From positions 270,651 through 334,650 of the forward strand of contig NZ_LMQL01000001.1 in assembly GCF_001424545.1 (NCBI RefSeq): 64,000 bases of DNA. The letters run 5' to 3'. A program made the position numbers and the translations under genes. The notes under the pieces were generated by a model, which was given only the letters and a program-made list of their open reading frames with translations, was not told the origin of the DNA and made no database searches. Every line of letters begins with the position of its first letter. Position 1 is the stretch's first letter. Below, piece after piece: positions 31,098-38,829 of the stretch. Source of the stretch: Ramlibacter sp. Leaf400. Lineage in GTDB: Bacteria > Pseudomonadota > Gammaproteobacteria > Burkholderiales > Burkholderiaceae_C.

Positions 31098-32039
31098 TCA
31101 GCGCTGCTGGCGCGCCACCCGCTGCTCGATGCGGACCACCGGCCGGGCCGTGAAGGCGTCCAGGCGGCTGCCCATGGCCTGGGCGAGCGCGTCCAGCCGG
31201 TGCTGCGCCGGCGGGTGGGTGGACAGCGACAGGGCGAACAGCGGGTTGTCCGGCGCCTGCGTGCGCAGTTGCTGCAGCACGCCGGGCAGGCCGTAGGGGT
31301 CGAAGCCGGCCCGGGCGGCGAGCACCACGCCCTGGCGATCGGCGTCGAACTCGTCCTGCTGGTCCAGGCCGCTGGCATACAGGTTGCGGGCCAGAGACAG
31401 CACCTGCTGCGACACCAGCGATCCCACCGCGTTGCCCGTGCGGATCTGCGAGCCGATCAGCTGCGTGAATGCCCCCGCCCGCGCCTTCTGCCGCAGCGCC
31501 TGCAGGTGGTGACGCTCGGTGACGTGGGTGATCTCGTGGGCCAGGATGCCGGCGAGTTCCGCCTCGTCCACCCGGTCCAGCAGCCCGCGGGTGACGAACA
31601 CGAAGCCGCCCGGCGCGGCGAAGGCGTTGAAGCCGGGGTCGTCCAGCACCGTGAAGGTCCAGGGCAGTTGGGGCCGGCTCGACTGCAGACCGATCCAGCG
31701 GCCCAGCTGGTTGACGTAGCGCTGCAGCGCCTCGTCCGCATGCATGGGCTTGCTGCCCAGGAGCACGGCCGCGAGCTGGCGGCCGATCTCGATCTCCTTG
31801 GCCTCGTCGATCGGGGCGTCCTGCGACAGCAGCGCGACGATGTCGACCGCGCCAGGCTGGGACATTGCGGCGGGCGCCGGGGCGGGCGCGAGCAGCGCCC
31901 CCAGCGGGTTGGCCGAAGCCTTGCCGGGCTGCGTCGCGTTCAGCAGGGAGTTCAGGGCGCCCAGGGCGTTGTTCTGCGCGGCGACGGGCGCCAGGGTGAG
32001 GGCCAGGCCCGCAGCCACGGTGAGTTGGCGCAGGTTCAT
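31098..32039 (-). CDS. M48 family zinc metalloprotease, exported
   Basis: 313 residues with a signal peptide ending near VAA (about 21). The zinc site HEITH (168-172) is followed by the third ligand E230 in DEFDAD. A Pro/Ala-rich linker (50-60) precedes the peptidase domain. It resembles the soluble periplasmic BepA/LoiP-like group rather than HtpX, since there are no membrane spans in the domain. It lacks C-terminal TPR repeats, so it is closer to LoiP in build. Start overlaps the SH3 gene stop by 4 bp, suggesting coordinated envelope quality control. Confidence 0.9.
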   Translation of the reverse strand: MNLRQLTVAAGLALTLAPVAAQNNALGALNSLLNATQPGKASANPLGALLAPAPAPAAMSQPGAVDIVALLSQDAPIDEAKEIEIGRQLAAVLLGSKPMHADEALQRYVNQLGRWIGLQSSRPQLPWTFTVLDDPGFNAFAAPGGFVFVTRGLLDRVDEAELAGILAHEITHVTERHHLQALRQKARAGAFTQLIGSQIRTGNAVGSLVSQQVLSLARNLYASGLDQQDEFDADRQGVVLAARAGFDPYGLPGVLQQLRTQAPDNPLFALSLSTHPPAQHRLDALAQAMGSRLDAFTARPVVRIEQRVARQQR

Positions 32040-32599
32040 TGCTGTGCTCCCGGGTTTGCGGACGCAGGTCGCGGCGGCGCGGGAAGGGGGTCGACCGATT
32101 GCGGCGCCAGCCCCGCATCGCGGGCGAACTGGCGCGCCTGCGGCTCGGTGGCGCGCAGCGCTTCCATCCGCGTGACGGCAGCCGTGTCCGGTTGCGCCTG
32201 GGCGAGGTCCTGCGCACCCAGACCGCGGATGCCGACGGCGGAGGTCGAGACGGTGGTCGGGGACGGCTTGCCGAAGAGCCCTGTCACGCCGCGCAGCAGG
32301 CCCGAGGCGCCGCCCGACGAGGCCGCCGCGCTGCCGGGCGTTCCCAGATCGAACAGGTGCACCCAGCCCACGAGACCCGCGGTGGTCCGCACGCGCACCC
32401 ACGGCCCCTGGCGGTCGGCCATCCGTGTCACCGATGAATCGGCCTGGAGCGCAGCGAGGCTTCGGCTCGCGCCGGGCTGCTCGCGCAGTTCGGTGGCCTG
32501 CTTCACCACGACGGTTTCTTCTTGAGGCTGGGCGAGGACCACCCCGCAGGCCATCAGCCAAGCCAGGGCCACAGCGGCCCTGCCGAGTTGCGTGCTCAT
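32036..32599 (-). CDS. Exported SH3-domain protein
   Basis: 187 residues. Signal peptide MSTQLGRAAVALAWLMACGVVLAQ; then a bacterial SH3 domain (about 30-85: ATELREQPGASRSLAAL...GPWVRVRTTAGLVGWVHLFDL), then a Gly/Ser-rich and Pro-rich unstructured half. The SH3b fold usually binds cell-wall or protein ligands. It is co-directional with and overlaps the M48 peptidase. The start at 32599 is preferred to 32614 because it begins the signal peptide. Confidence 0.82.
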   Translation of the reverse strand: MSTQLGRAAVALAWLMACGVVLAQPQEETVVVKQATELREQPGASRSLAALQADSSVTRMADRQGPWVRVRTTAGLVGWVHLFDLGTPGSAAASSGGASGLLRGVTGLFGKPSPTTVSTSAVGIRGLGAQDLAQAQPDTAAVTRMEALRATEPQARQFARDAGLAPQSVDPLPAPPRPASANPGAQQ

Positions 32600-32854
32600 C
32601 GATCGTTTCCCCAAGAGGTCAGCAGATGCGGCAATTCTAAGAAGCTCAACCGTGAGCCGCGTGGCGTGGAATCCACCGCCGAGTCAACGCTGTCCTACAG
32701 GCGCACCTCGCCGTCTCCGACAGGCTTCGCGAAAACGTGCTTCTTACATTCGATGCGTCGTGAAAGATTTGCTTACGTACGGTCCAGCTACCCCGCTTGC
32801 GCTGAGCGGGCGGGCGGCAGTCCGATGCGGCGTCGCCGACGGAGGGAAAACACC

Positions 32855-34738
32855 ATGATGGAACTCGTCACCGGGCCCGAACAGTCCTGGCGCCGCTTCG
32901 CCTGGGCCGCGCCGCTGGTGCGGCGCGGCGAGCCGCTCTCTCCCGACCAGCTGGCCATGCTCCACGCCGCGCCACCGTTGCCGCACGACGAGACCGAGCG
33001 GCTGTCCGACCTGCGCGAGTACTCGGTCCTCGACGGCGAGGCTTGCGCGGACTTCGATGCCCTGGTCGAGCTGGCCGCCGCGACCTGCGGCGCGCCCATG
33101 GCCGCGCTGAGCTTCGTGGACGGCGCGCGCCAGCGCTACACCGCGCGCGTGGGCATCCCGGTGGCCGAGGTGGGTCGCAACGCGGGGCTGTGCGCGCGGG
33201 CCATCCTCGCGACCGAACCGGTGCTGGAAGTGCCCGACACGTCGCGGGTGGCCTGGTTCTCTCCCGGCCTGCACGGCCCCGACGGCCTGCCGGTGCGCTT
33301 CTACGCCGGCGCGCCGCTGCGCACCCGGGATGGCAGCGCGATCGGCACGCTGTGCGTCATGGACCAGGTGCCGCGGCGGCTCACCGATGCGCAACGCACG
33401 GCCCTGGAGCGCATCGCGCGCGCCGCCTGCACCCAGCTGTCCCTGCGCCGCCAGTTGCGGCTGGCCACGCAGACCGACCGCCTCACCGGGCTGCCCAACT
33501 GGCTGCATTTCGAGTCGGAGTTCGAGGCCCTCAAGCCGCGCAGCGGGATCGCCTGCTTCGTGCGCCTCAAGGCGCTCACGCACATCAGCACCGCGCACGG
33601 CTTCCGGGTGGCGGATTCGCTGGTGCAGCAGACCGCGGCCCGCCTGCGCGCCATCGCGGCCGGCGGGGCGTTCATCGGCCGCATCAAGCGCGGCCTGTTC
33701 CTGCTCTTCTTCCCGGACATGGAGCCCGAGTCCTTCCGCCTCAAGGCGCAGCTGATCGCCGCGCAGCTGCAGGCGCCGTACATGGTGAACGACCTCACCC
33801 TGGTCTGCCCCGTGCACCTGGGTTTTGCCGCCCATCCGCGCGACGGCGCCACCCTCGACGAGGTGGTGAACGCGGCCGACGCCGCCCTGCAGCTGGCGAT
33901 CGAGCGCGACGAGCCCACGGCCTTCTTCGACAAGTCGGTGGACTGCGCCACCACGAGCACCCATTACCGGCTCGAGCCGCAACTGCGCAACGCGCTCGTC
34001 CACGACGAGTTCGTCAACTACTACCAGCCCAAGGTGGATCTCGCGACCGGCCGCATCCAGGGCGTTGAGGCGCTGATCCGCTGGGTGCATCCGCAGCGCG
34101 GGCTGGTGCCGCCCTCGGAGTTCGTTCCCGCGCTGGAGGCGACCGGCCTGATCCGCGACGTGGGCCGAAGCATCCTGGAGCGCGCGGTCGCCGACTGGCG
34201 GCGCTGGCGCGACGCCGGCCTGCCCGCGCCACGCATAGCCGTGAACGTGGCGGCCGCGCAGCTGCGCGACGGCGACCTGGTGCGCCACCTGCGCGAGGCG
34301 CTCGACGCCATCGGCGGCAACCCCGCCGCGTTGTCCATCGAGGTCACGGAGAGCGTGCTGATCGGCAACCTGGAACGGGCCATCGAGGTGCTCACGCAGG
34401 TGCGCGAATTGGGCCTGCCGGTGGCGATCGACGACTTCGGCACCGGCTACTCCTCGCTCGCCTACCTCGTCACGCTGCCGGTGGACGAGGTGAAGATCGA
34501 CCGCGCCTTCACCCGCAAGATCGGCACCGACTCGGCCTACCGCGACATCGTCGGCACCTGCGTCAACCTGGCCCGCAACCTGCGGCTGCGCGTGGTGGCC
34601 GAAGGGGTGGAGACGCAGGAGCAGGCCCGCGTCCTGCGCGCGCTGCGCTGCGACCTGGCCCAAGGCTTCCTCTACAGCCCGCCGGTTCCCGCCGAGGAGC
34701 TCGCCCAACTGCTGAGCTCTTCCGCACCCGCGTGGTGA
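32855..34738 (+). CDS. GAF / degenerate GGDEF / EAL cyclic-di-GMP phosphodiesterase
   Basis: 627 residues, ATG at 32855 behind GGAGGG. Domain order: GAF (about 60-190, ASFVDGARQRYTARVG-like core), GGDEF-fold domain (about 200-355), EAL (about 370-620). In the GGDEF position the sequence reads GRIKRGLFLLFFP (from about 273), so the diguanylate cyclase active site is lost. EAL residues are present: EALIRW (about 406), E in IEVTESVL, DDFGTGYSS, KIDRAF, AEGVET. It should therefore hydrolyse cyclic di-GMP under GAF control. No membrane span, so it is cytosolic. A second GGDEF-EAL gene follows after 79 bp. Confidence 0.9.
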   Translation: MMELVTGPEQSWRRFAWAAPLVRRGEPLSPDQLAMLHAAPPLPHDETERLSDLREYSVLDGEACADFDALVELAAATCGAPMAALSFVDGARQRYTARVGIPVAEVGRNAGLCARAILATEPVLEVPDTSRVAWFSPGLHGPDGLPVRFYAGAPLRTRDGSAIGTLCVMDQVPRRLTDAQRTALERIARAACTQLSLRRQLRLATQTDRLTGLPNWLHFESEFEALKPRSGIACFVRLKALTHISTAHGFRVADSLVQQTAARLRAIAAGGAFIGRIKRGLFLLFFPDMEPESFRLKAQLIAAQLQAPYMVNDLTLVCPVHLGFAAHPRDGATLDEVVNAADAALQLAIERDEPTAFFDKSVDCATTSTHYRLEPQLRNALVHDEFVNYYQPKVDLATGRIQGVEALIRWVHPQRGLVPPSEFVPALEATGLIRDVGRSILERAVADWRRWRDAGLPAPRIAVNVAAAQLRDGDLVRHLREALDAIGGNPAALSIEVTESVLIGNLERAIEVLTQVRELGLPVAIDDFGTGYSSLAYLVTLPVDEVKIDRAFTRKIGTDSAYRDIVGTCVNLARNLRLRVVAEGVETQEQARVLRALRCDLAQGFLYSPPVPAEELAQLLSSSAPAW

Positions 34739-34817
34739 GGCGCCATTGGCCTGCGCCGTCGGGTAGGACCGCGCCTACCGGGTGGACTGGATGGGCGACT
34801 TAACATCAGAGCGCCCC

Positions 34818-37298
34818 ATGTTGCCGACCGCAGAGCTGCCCCTCCCATCGATGCCCATTGACCGACCGACGCAGGACGACGCAAGCGTCGTGCGCATGCT
34901 CGAGCGCGCAGCCTCCATCGGCGTCTGGCGCCTGGACCTGCAGGCCCGCGAACTCAGCTGGTCCGACCAACTCGCGGAAATGCATGGTGCGCCAGCCGGC
35001 TATGCGCCTCCCGCGGACGATCCGCTCCACCATTACTCGCCCGGGTGCCGGCCCAAGCTGGAGGCGCTGCTCAAGGCCTGCGTGGAGGACGGCACGCCCT
35101 TCGACGAGGAGGCGCAGATCCTCCTGCGGGATGGCCGCCGCTCCTGGGTGCGCTCCATCGGGCAGCCGGTCCATGACGTGCAGGGCGGCATCGTCGCGGT
35201 GCAGGGCGCGTTGCAGGAGATCGCGCCTCGGGGCCTGCGGCCCGGCACGCTGTTGCGCATGGGCGCTGCGCTGGGCAGCGGTGAAGCCTTCGCCACGGTG
35301 GACCGCAACGGCCAGTACACCTTCCTCAACGAGCAGGCCGAGCAGATGCTGGGCGTGCCCAGCGACCAGCTGATCGGGCGGCGGTTCTGGAACTCCTTCC
35401 AGAAGACCGTGCGCCTGCGGCTGGAAGAGCAGTTCCGCACGGCCCTCGCACGCAGCGTGAAGCTCGAATTCGAGCAGCTCGATGCGCGCCAGTCGCACTG
35501 GTTCGAGGTGCGCGGCTTCCCCTTCGGTGGCGGCATGGCCATCCACATCCGCGACGTGACCGAGCGCCGCAAGGCGCAGGAGCAGCTGCGCCTGCTGGAG
35601 GGCAGCATCGCCCGGCTGAACGACATCGTGATCATCACGGAGGCGGGCCCCTTCAGCGAGCCGGGACCGCGCATCGTGTTCGTCAACGAAGCCTTCGAGC
35701 GCCGCACCGGCTACACGCGCGACGAGGTGATCGGCCGCACGCCGCGCCTGCTGCAAGGCCCCAACACGCAACGGCGCGCGCTCGACCAGATCCGCGCGGC
35801 GCTGGAGGAATGGCGCCCCGCACGCGTCGACCTGATCAACTACAAGAAGAACGGCGAGCCGTTCTGGGTCGACCTGGACGTCTCCCCGGTGTGGGACAAG
35901 CAGCGCAAGCTCACCCACTGGGTGGCGGTGGGCCGCGACGTGACCGAGCGCAAGCTGGCCGAGGAGAAGATCCAGCACCTGGCGTTCTACGACGCGCTCA
36001 CCAAGCTGCCCAACCGCCAGCTGCTGATGGACCGGCTGCATGCGGCCCTGGCCGACCCGGCGCGGCCGCGCGAAGGCGCGCTGATGTTCATCGACCTGGA
36101 CAACTTCAAGGTGCTCAACGACACGCTGGGCCACCAGAAGGGCGACCTGCTGCTGCAGCTGGTGGCCGAGCGGCTGCGCTCGTGCGTGGCCAAGGGCGAC
36201 ACGGTGGCACGCCTGGGCGGCGACGAATTCGTGATCCTGCTGGAGAACCGCGGCGACAAGCCGCTGGACCCGGCCAAGGGCGCGCGCGCCGTGGCCGAGC
36301 GCATCCTGCAGGCGCTGGGCGAGCCCTACGTGCTGCCGGGCTACCTTCACCACAGCACCTGCAGCATCGGCGTGACGCTGTTCAGCAAAAGCGACCGCAC
36401 GGTGAGCGAACTGCTCAAGCAGGCCGACCTGGCCATGTACCAGGCCAAGGGCGCGGGCCGCAACACGGTCTGCTTCTTCGATCCGGAGATGCAGGCGGTG
36501 GTCAGCGCCAATGCCGCGCTGGCGGCCGACCTGCGCCAGGCCTGGCGCGAGACCCAGTTCCGGATCGACTACCAGCCTCAGGTGGGCCCCGACGGCCGGA
36601 TGACCGGCGTCGAGGCCCTGTTGCGCTGGCAGCATCCGCAGCGCGGCACCGTGCCGCCCGACCAGTTCATCCCGGCCGCGGAGGAGACGTCGCTCATCAT
36701 CCCGATCGGCCGCTGGGTGCTCGATACCGCCTGCGCGCAGCTGGCGCAGTGGGAGCACCGGCCCGACCGGCGCCACCTGAGCATCGCGGTGAACGTGAGC
36801 GTCAAGCAGTTTCGGCACCCCGAGTTCGTCGACGAGGTGATGCAGGCCATCGAGCAGTCCGGCGTCCAGCCGCACAAGCTCAAGCTGGAGCTCACCGAGA
36901 GCCTGCTGGCCGACGGCATCGACGTCACCATCGCCAAGATGGGCAGCCTCAAGGACATGGGCGTGACGCTGTCGCTGGACGACTTCGGCATCGGCTACTC
37001 GTCGCTGTCCTACCTCAAGCGCCTGCCGCTGGACCAGCTCAAGATCGACCGCGAGTTCGTCAAGGACATCCTCACGGACGCCAACGACGCCGCCATCGCC
37101 CGCACCGTGATCGACCTGGCCCACAGCCTGGACCTGGACGTGATCGCCGAAGGGGTGGAGACCGAGGAGCAGCGCGCCTTCCTGGAGCGCCAGGGCTGCC
37201 ACTCCTACCAGGGCTACCTGTTCTGCAAGCCGCTGCCCATCGACGAGCTGGAGGCCTTCATGGACCGGGTGCCGGTGCTGGAAGCCACGCTGGCCTGA
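34818..37298 (+). CDS. PAS / LOV-like PAS / GGDEF / EAL dual-domain protein
   Basis: 826 residues from the ATG at 34818; in-frame starts at 34782 (GTG) and 34791 (ATG) are possible. Order: N-terminal PAS-like (about 20-130), PAS (about 150-250, DVTERRKAQEQL linker), a LOV-like PAS (about 260-380), GGDEF (about 390-550), EAL (about 570-815). The GGDEF motif RLGGDEF (465-471) and EAL motif EALLRW (about 598) both look intact, as do DDFGIGYSS and AEGVET. The LOV-like domain has GRTPRLLQG and NYKKNGEPFW, but the flavin-adduct Cys of the canonical GxNCRFLQ is Pro. Cytosolic. Probably co-expressed with the preceding EAL protein. Confidence 0.92.
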   Translation: MLPTAELPLPSMPIDRPTQDDASVVRMLERAASIGVWRLDLQARELSWSDQLAEMHGAPAGYAPPADDPLHHYSPGCRPKLEALLKACVEDGTPFDEEAQILLRDGRRSWVRSIGQPVHDVQGGIVAVQGALQEIAPRGLRPGTLLRMGAALGSGEAFATVDRNGQYTFLNEQAEQMLGVPSDQLIGRRFWNSFQKTVRLRLEEQFRTALARSVKLEFEQLDARQSHWFEVRGFPFGGGMAIHIRDVTERRKAQEQLRLLEGSIARLNDIVIITEAGPFSEPGPRIVFVNEAFERRTGYTRDEVIGRTPRLLQGPNTQRRALDQIRAALEEWRPARVDLINYKKNGEPFWVDLDVSPVWDKQRKLTHWVAVGRDVTERKLAEEKIQHLAFYDALTKLPNRQLLMDRLHAALADPARPREGALMFIDLDNFKVLNDTLGHQKGDLLLQLVAERLRSCVAKGDTVARLGGDEFVILLENRGDKPLDPAKGARAVAERILQALGEPYVLPGYLHHSTCSIGVTLFSKSDRTVSELLKQADLAMYQAKGAGRNTVCFFDPEMQAVVSANAALAADLRQAWRETQFRIDYQPQVGPDGRMTGVEALLRWQHPQRGTVPPDQFIPAAEETSLIIPIGRWVLDTACAQLAQWEHRPDRRHLSIAVNVSVKQFRHPEFVDEVMQAIEQSGVQPHKLKLELTESLLADGIDVTIAKMGSLKDMGVTLSLDDFGIGYSSLSYLKRLPLDQLKIDREFVKDILTDANDAAIARTVIDLAHSLDLDVIAEGVETEEQRAFLERQGCHSYQGYLFCKPLPIDELEAFMDRVPVLEATLA

Positions 37299-37319
37299 CG
37301 CCAGTGGGCGGCGCGGCGC

Positions 37320-38066
37320 TCAGAGCGGCGCGATCTGCAGCGGCGTGGTGGCCACCATGCGCGGGATGCGCATGACGATCTGGTCCTGGGTGCGGAACAG
37401 CTCGATGCCTTCGGCAATGGCCAGGGCCTGCACGTCGGTCCAGTCGAGCGCGCGGTAGTTGGGCTCCGACGCGATGACGTCGGGCGCCAGGCCGTCGTCG
37501 TCGCGCGGCTTGGGCGTGACCCGCAGCGTGACCACCGCGAAGCCGGGCGACACCTCGGCGCCGGCGGCCAGCTCGCTGGGCCCGGGGGCAGCGTCCGCCA
37601 GCGAGAGCAGCGAGGCCGTCACCAGGTTCCGCACGGCCACCCGCGACACCTCGAATTCGTTGTCGGGCACCTCGTTGACCAGCGAGAAGCCGCGGAAGTT
37701 GAAGCTGCTGCGCAGCAGCCCGACGCACTCGTCCACGCCGTCGCGCAGCCGCACGCTTTCGTCCTCGGAAGGCGAGATCCAGGTGGCCACCTTCAGGCAG
37801 GTCATCACCGCATCGCGAGCCAGCCGGTTCATCTTGCTGACGCTGGCTTCGAAGTCGGCGGGGGAGGGCGTGCCCTTCTCCAGCCGGGCGCTGAGCACCT
37901 CGGCCATCATGGCCACGGCCTGCAGGTTGACGACCATGTCGTGCTTGAGCGCGGGCGCCAGCCGGCGCAGCACGCCGTAGCGCGCCGCCTCCGCCTGGGT
38001 TCGCGGGCGGCGGCTGGAGCCGGCCTGCGCCGACGCGACGCCCTGGGACGAGGTGACGACGCTCAT
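37320..38066 (-). CDS. Small histidine-kinase-like / phosphotransfer protein
   Basis: A 248-residue soluble protein. Residues 35-110 read as a helical hairpin with LKHDMVVNLQAVAMMAEVL, a dimerisation/phosphoacceptor-type helix with H42. Residues 110-240 look like a degenerate GHKL fold: an N-box-like VRNLVTASLLSLADAA, but no G1 (DxGxG) or G2 box that I can find. This build recalls ChpT-type phosphotransferases, which mimic a histidine kinase but do not bind ATP. It faces the GGDEF-EAL gene tail to tail 21 bp away. Function is inferred only from shape. Confidence 0.6.
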   Translation of the reverse strand: MSVVTSSQGVASAQAGSSRRPRTQAEAARYGVLRRLAPALKHDMVVNLQAVAMMAEVLSARLEKGTPSPADFEASVSKMNRLARDAVMTCLKVATWISPSEDESVRLRDGVDECVGLLRSSFNFRGFSLVNEVPDNEFEVSRVAVRNLVTASLLSLADAAPGPSELAAGAEVSPGFAVVTLRVTPKPRDDDGLAPDVIASEPNYRALDWTDVQALAIAEGIELFRTQDQIVMRIPRMVATTPLQIAPL

Positions 38067-38256
38067 GAAAAGGTCCCCACCGGCCGCGGCCGCGTAGTCG
38101 TTACTGCTGGATTCATCACCCGTCGATTGTTTGCAGCGGGGCAGTTGCGGCTCGTCAGGCGATCACCGCGCCCCCTGTAGGAAAGGGCTTTCGTCGCGTT
38201 GGATCGCAGCGCCCGCGCGAGCGGCCGTTTGCGCGCGGGCGGACTATCCTTGCGGC

Positions 38257-38829
38257 ATGAGCAAGGCGTTCACCCGCGAAACCGACGCGGAAGACGACGA
38301 GGAAGCCCCCCCGGCACTGCCGGCGGGTGGGCGGAACTACATCACGCCGCAGGGGTATGCCCGGCTGCGCGCCGAGCTGCTGCAACTGATCGACGACGAG
38401 CGGCCCAAGGTCGTGGAAGTGGTGCACTGGGCGGCCAGCAACGGCGACCGCTCCGAGAACGGCGACTACCTGTACGGCAAGAAGCGGCTGCGCGAGATCG
38501 ACCGCCGCATCCGGTTCTTGACCAAGCGGCTGGAAATCGCCGAAGTGGCCGACCCGACGCTGCACCATGGCCACGGCCAGGTGTTCTTCGGCGCCACCGT
38601 CACCTACGCGGAGGCATCCGGCGACGAGCGCACCATCACCATCGTGGGCATCGACGAGGCCGACAGCCTCAAGGGGCAGGTGAGCTGGATCTCGCCGATC
38701 GCCCGCGCGCTGCTCAAGGCGCAGGAAGGCGACGTGGTGCGGCTGGTCACGCCGGCCGGCGCGCAGGAGATCGAGGTGATCGAGGTGCGCTATCCCGCGC
38801 CCGGCGAAGCTTCAGCGCCCGTGGCCTGA
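38257..38829 (+). CDS. greB: Transcription elongation factor GreB
   Basis: GreB binds the RNA polymerase secondary channel and stimulates cleavage of backtracked RNA. The 190-residue protein has an N-terminal acidic lead (TDAEDDEEAPP), the coiled-coil domain ITPQGYARLRAELLQL with the conserved tip acidic pair in NGDRSENGDYLYGKKR, and the C-terminal FKBP-like fold. GreB rather than GreA is indicated by the RxENxDYxYGKKRLREID wording and by its place beside spoT. Its last 18 bp overlap the 3' end of spoT. Confidence 0.93.
   Translation: MSKAFTRETDAEDDEEAPPALPAGGRNYITPQGYARLRAELLQLIDDERPKVVEVVHWAASNGDRSENGDYLYGKKRLREIDRRIRFLTKRLEIAEVADPTLHHGHGQVFFGATVTYAEASGDERTITIVGIDEADSLKGQVSWISPIARALLKAQEGDVVRLVTPAGAQEIEVIEVRYPAPGEASAPVA

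Noticed and set aside
34762..34779. GGTAGG/CCTACC hairpin between the two EAL genes
   Set aside because: Six-bp stem without a T run; too weak to call.
34806..37202. Long open frame antisense to the PAS-GGDEF-EAL gene, about 800 codons
   Set aside because: GC-rich codon bias leaves the opposite frame free of stops; its sequence is His/Gly/Gln/Arg-rich low complexity without any domain.
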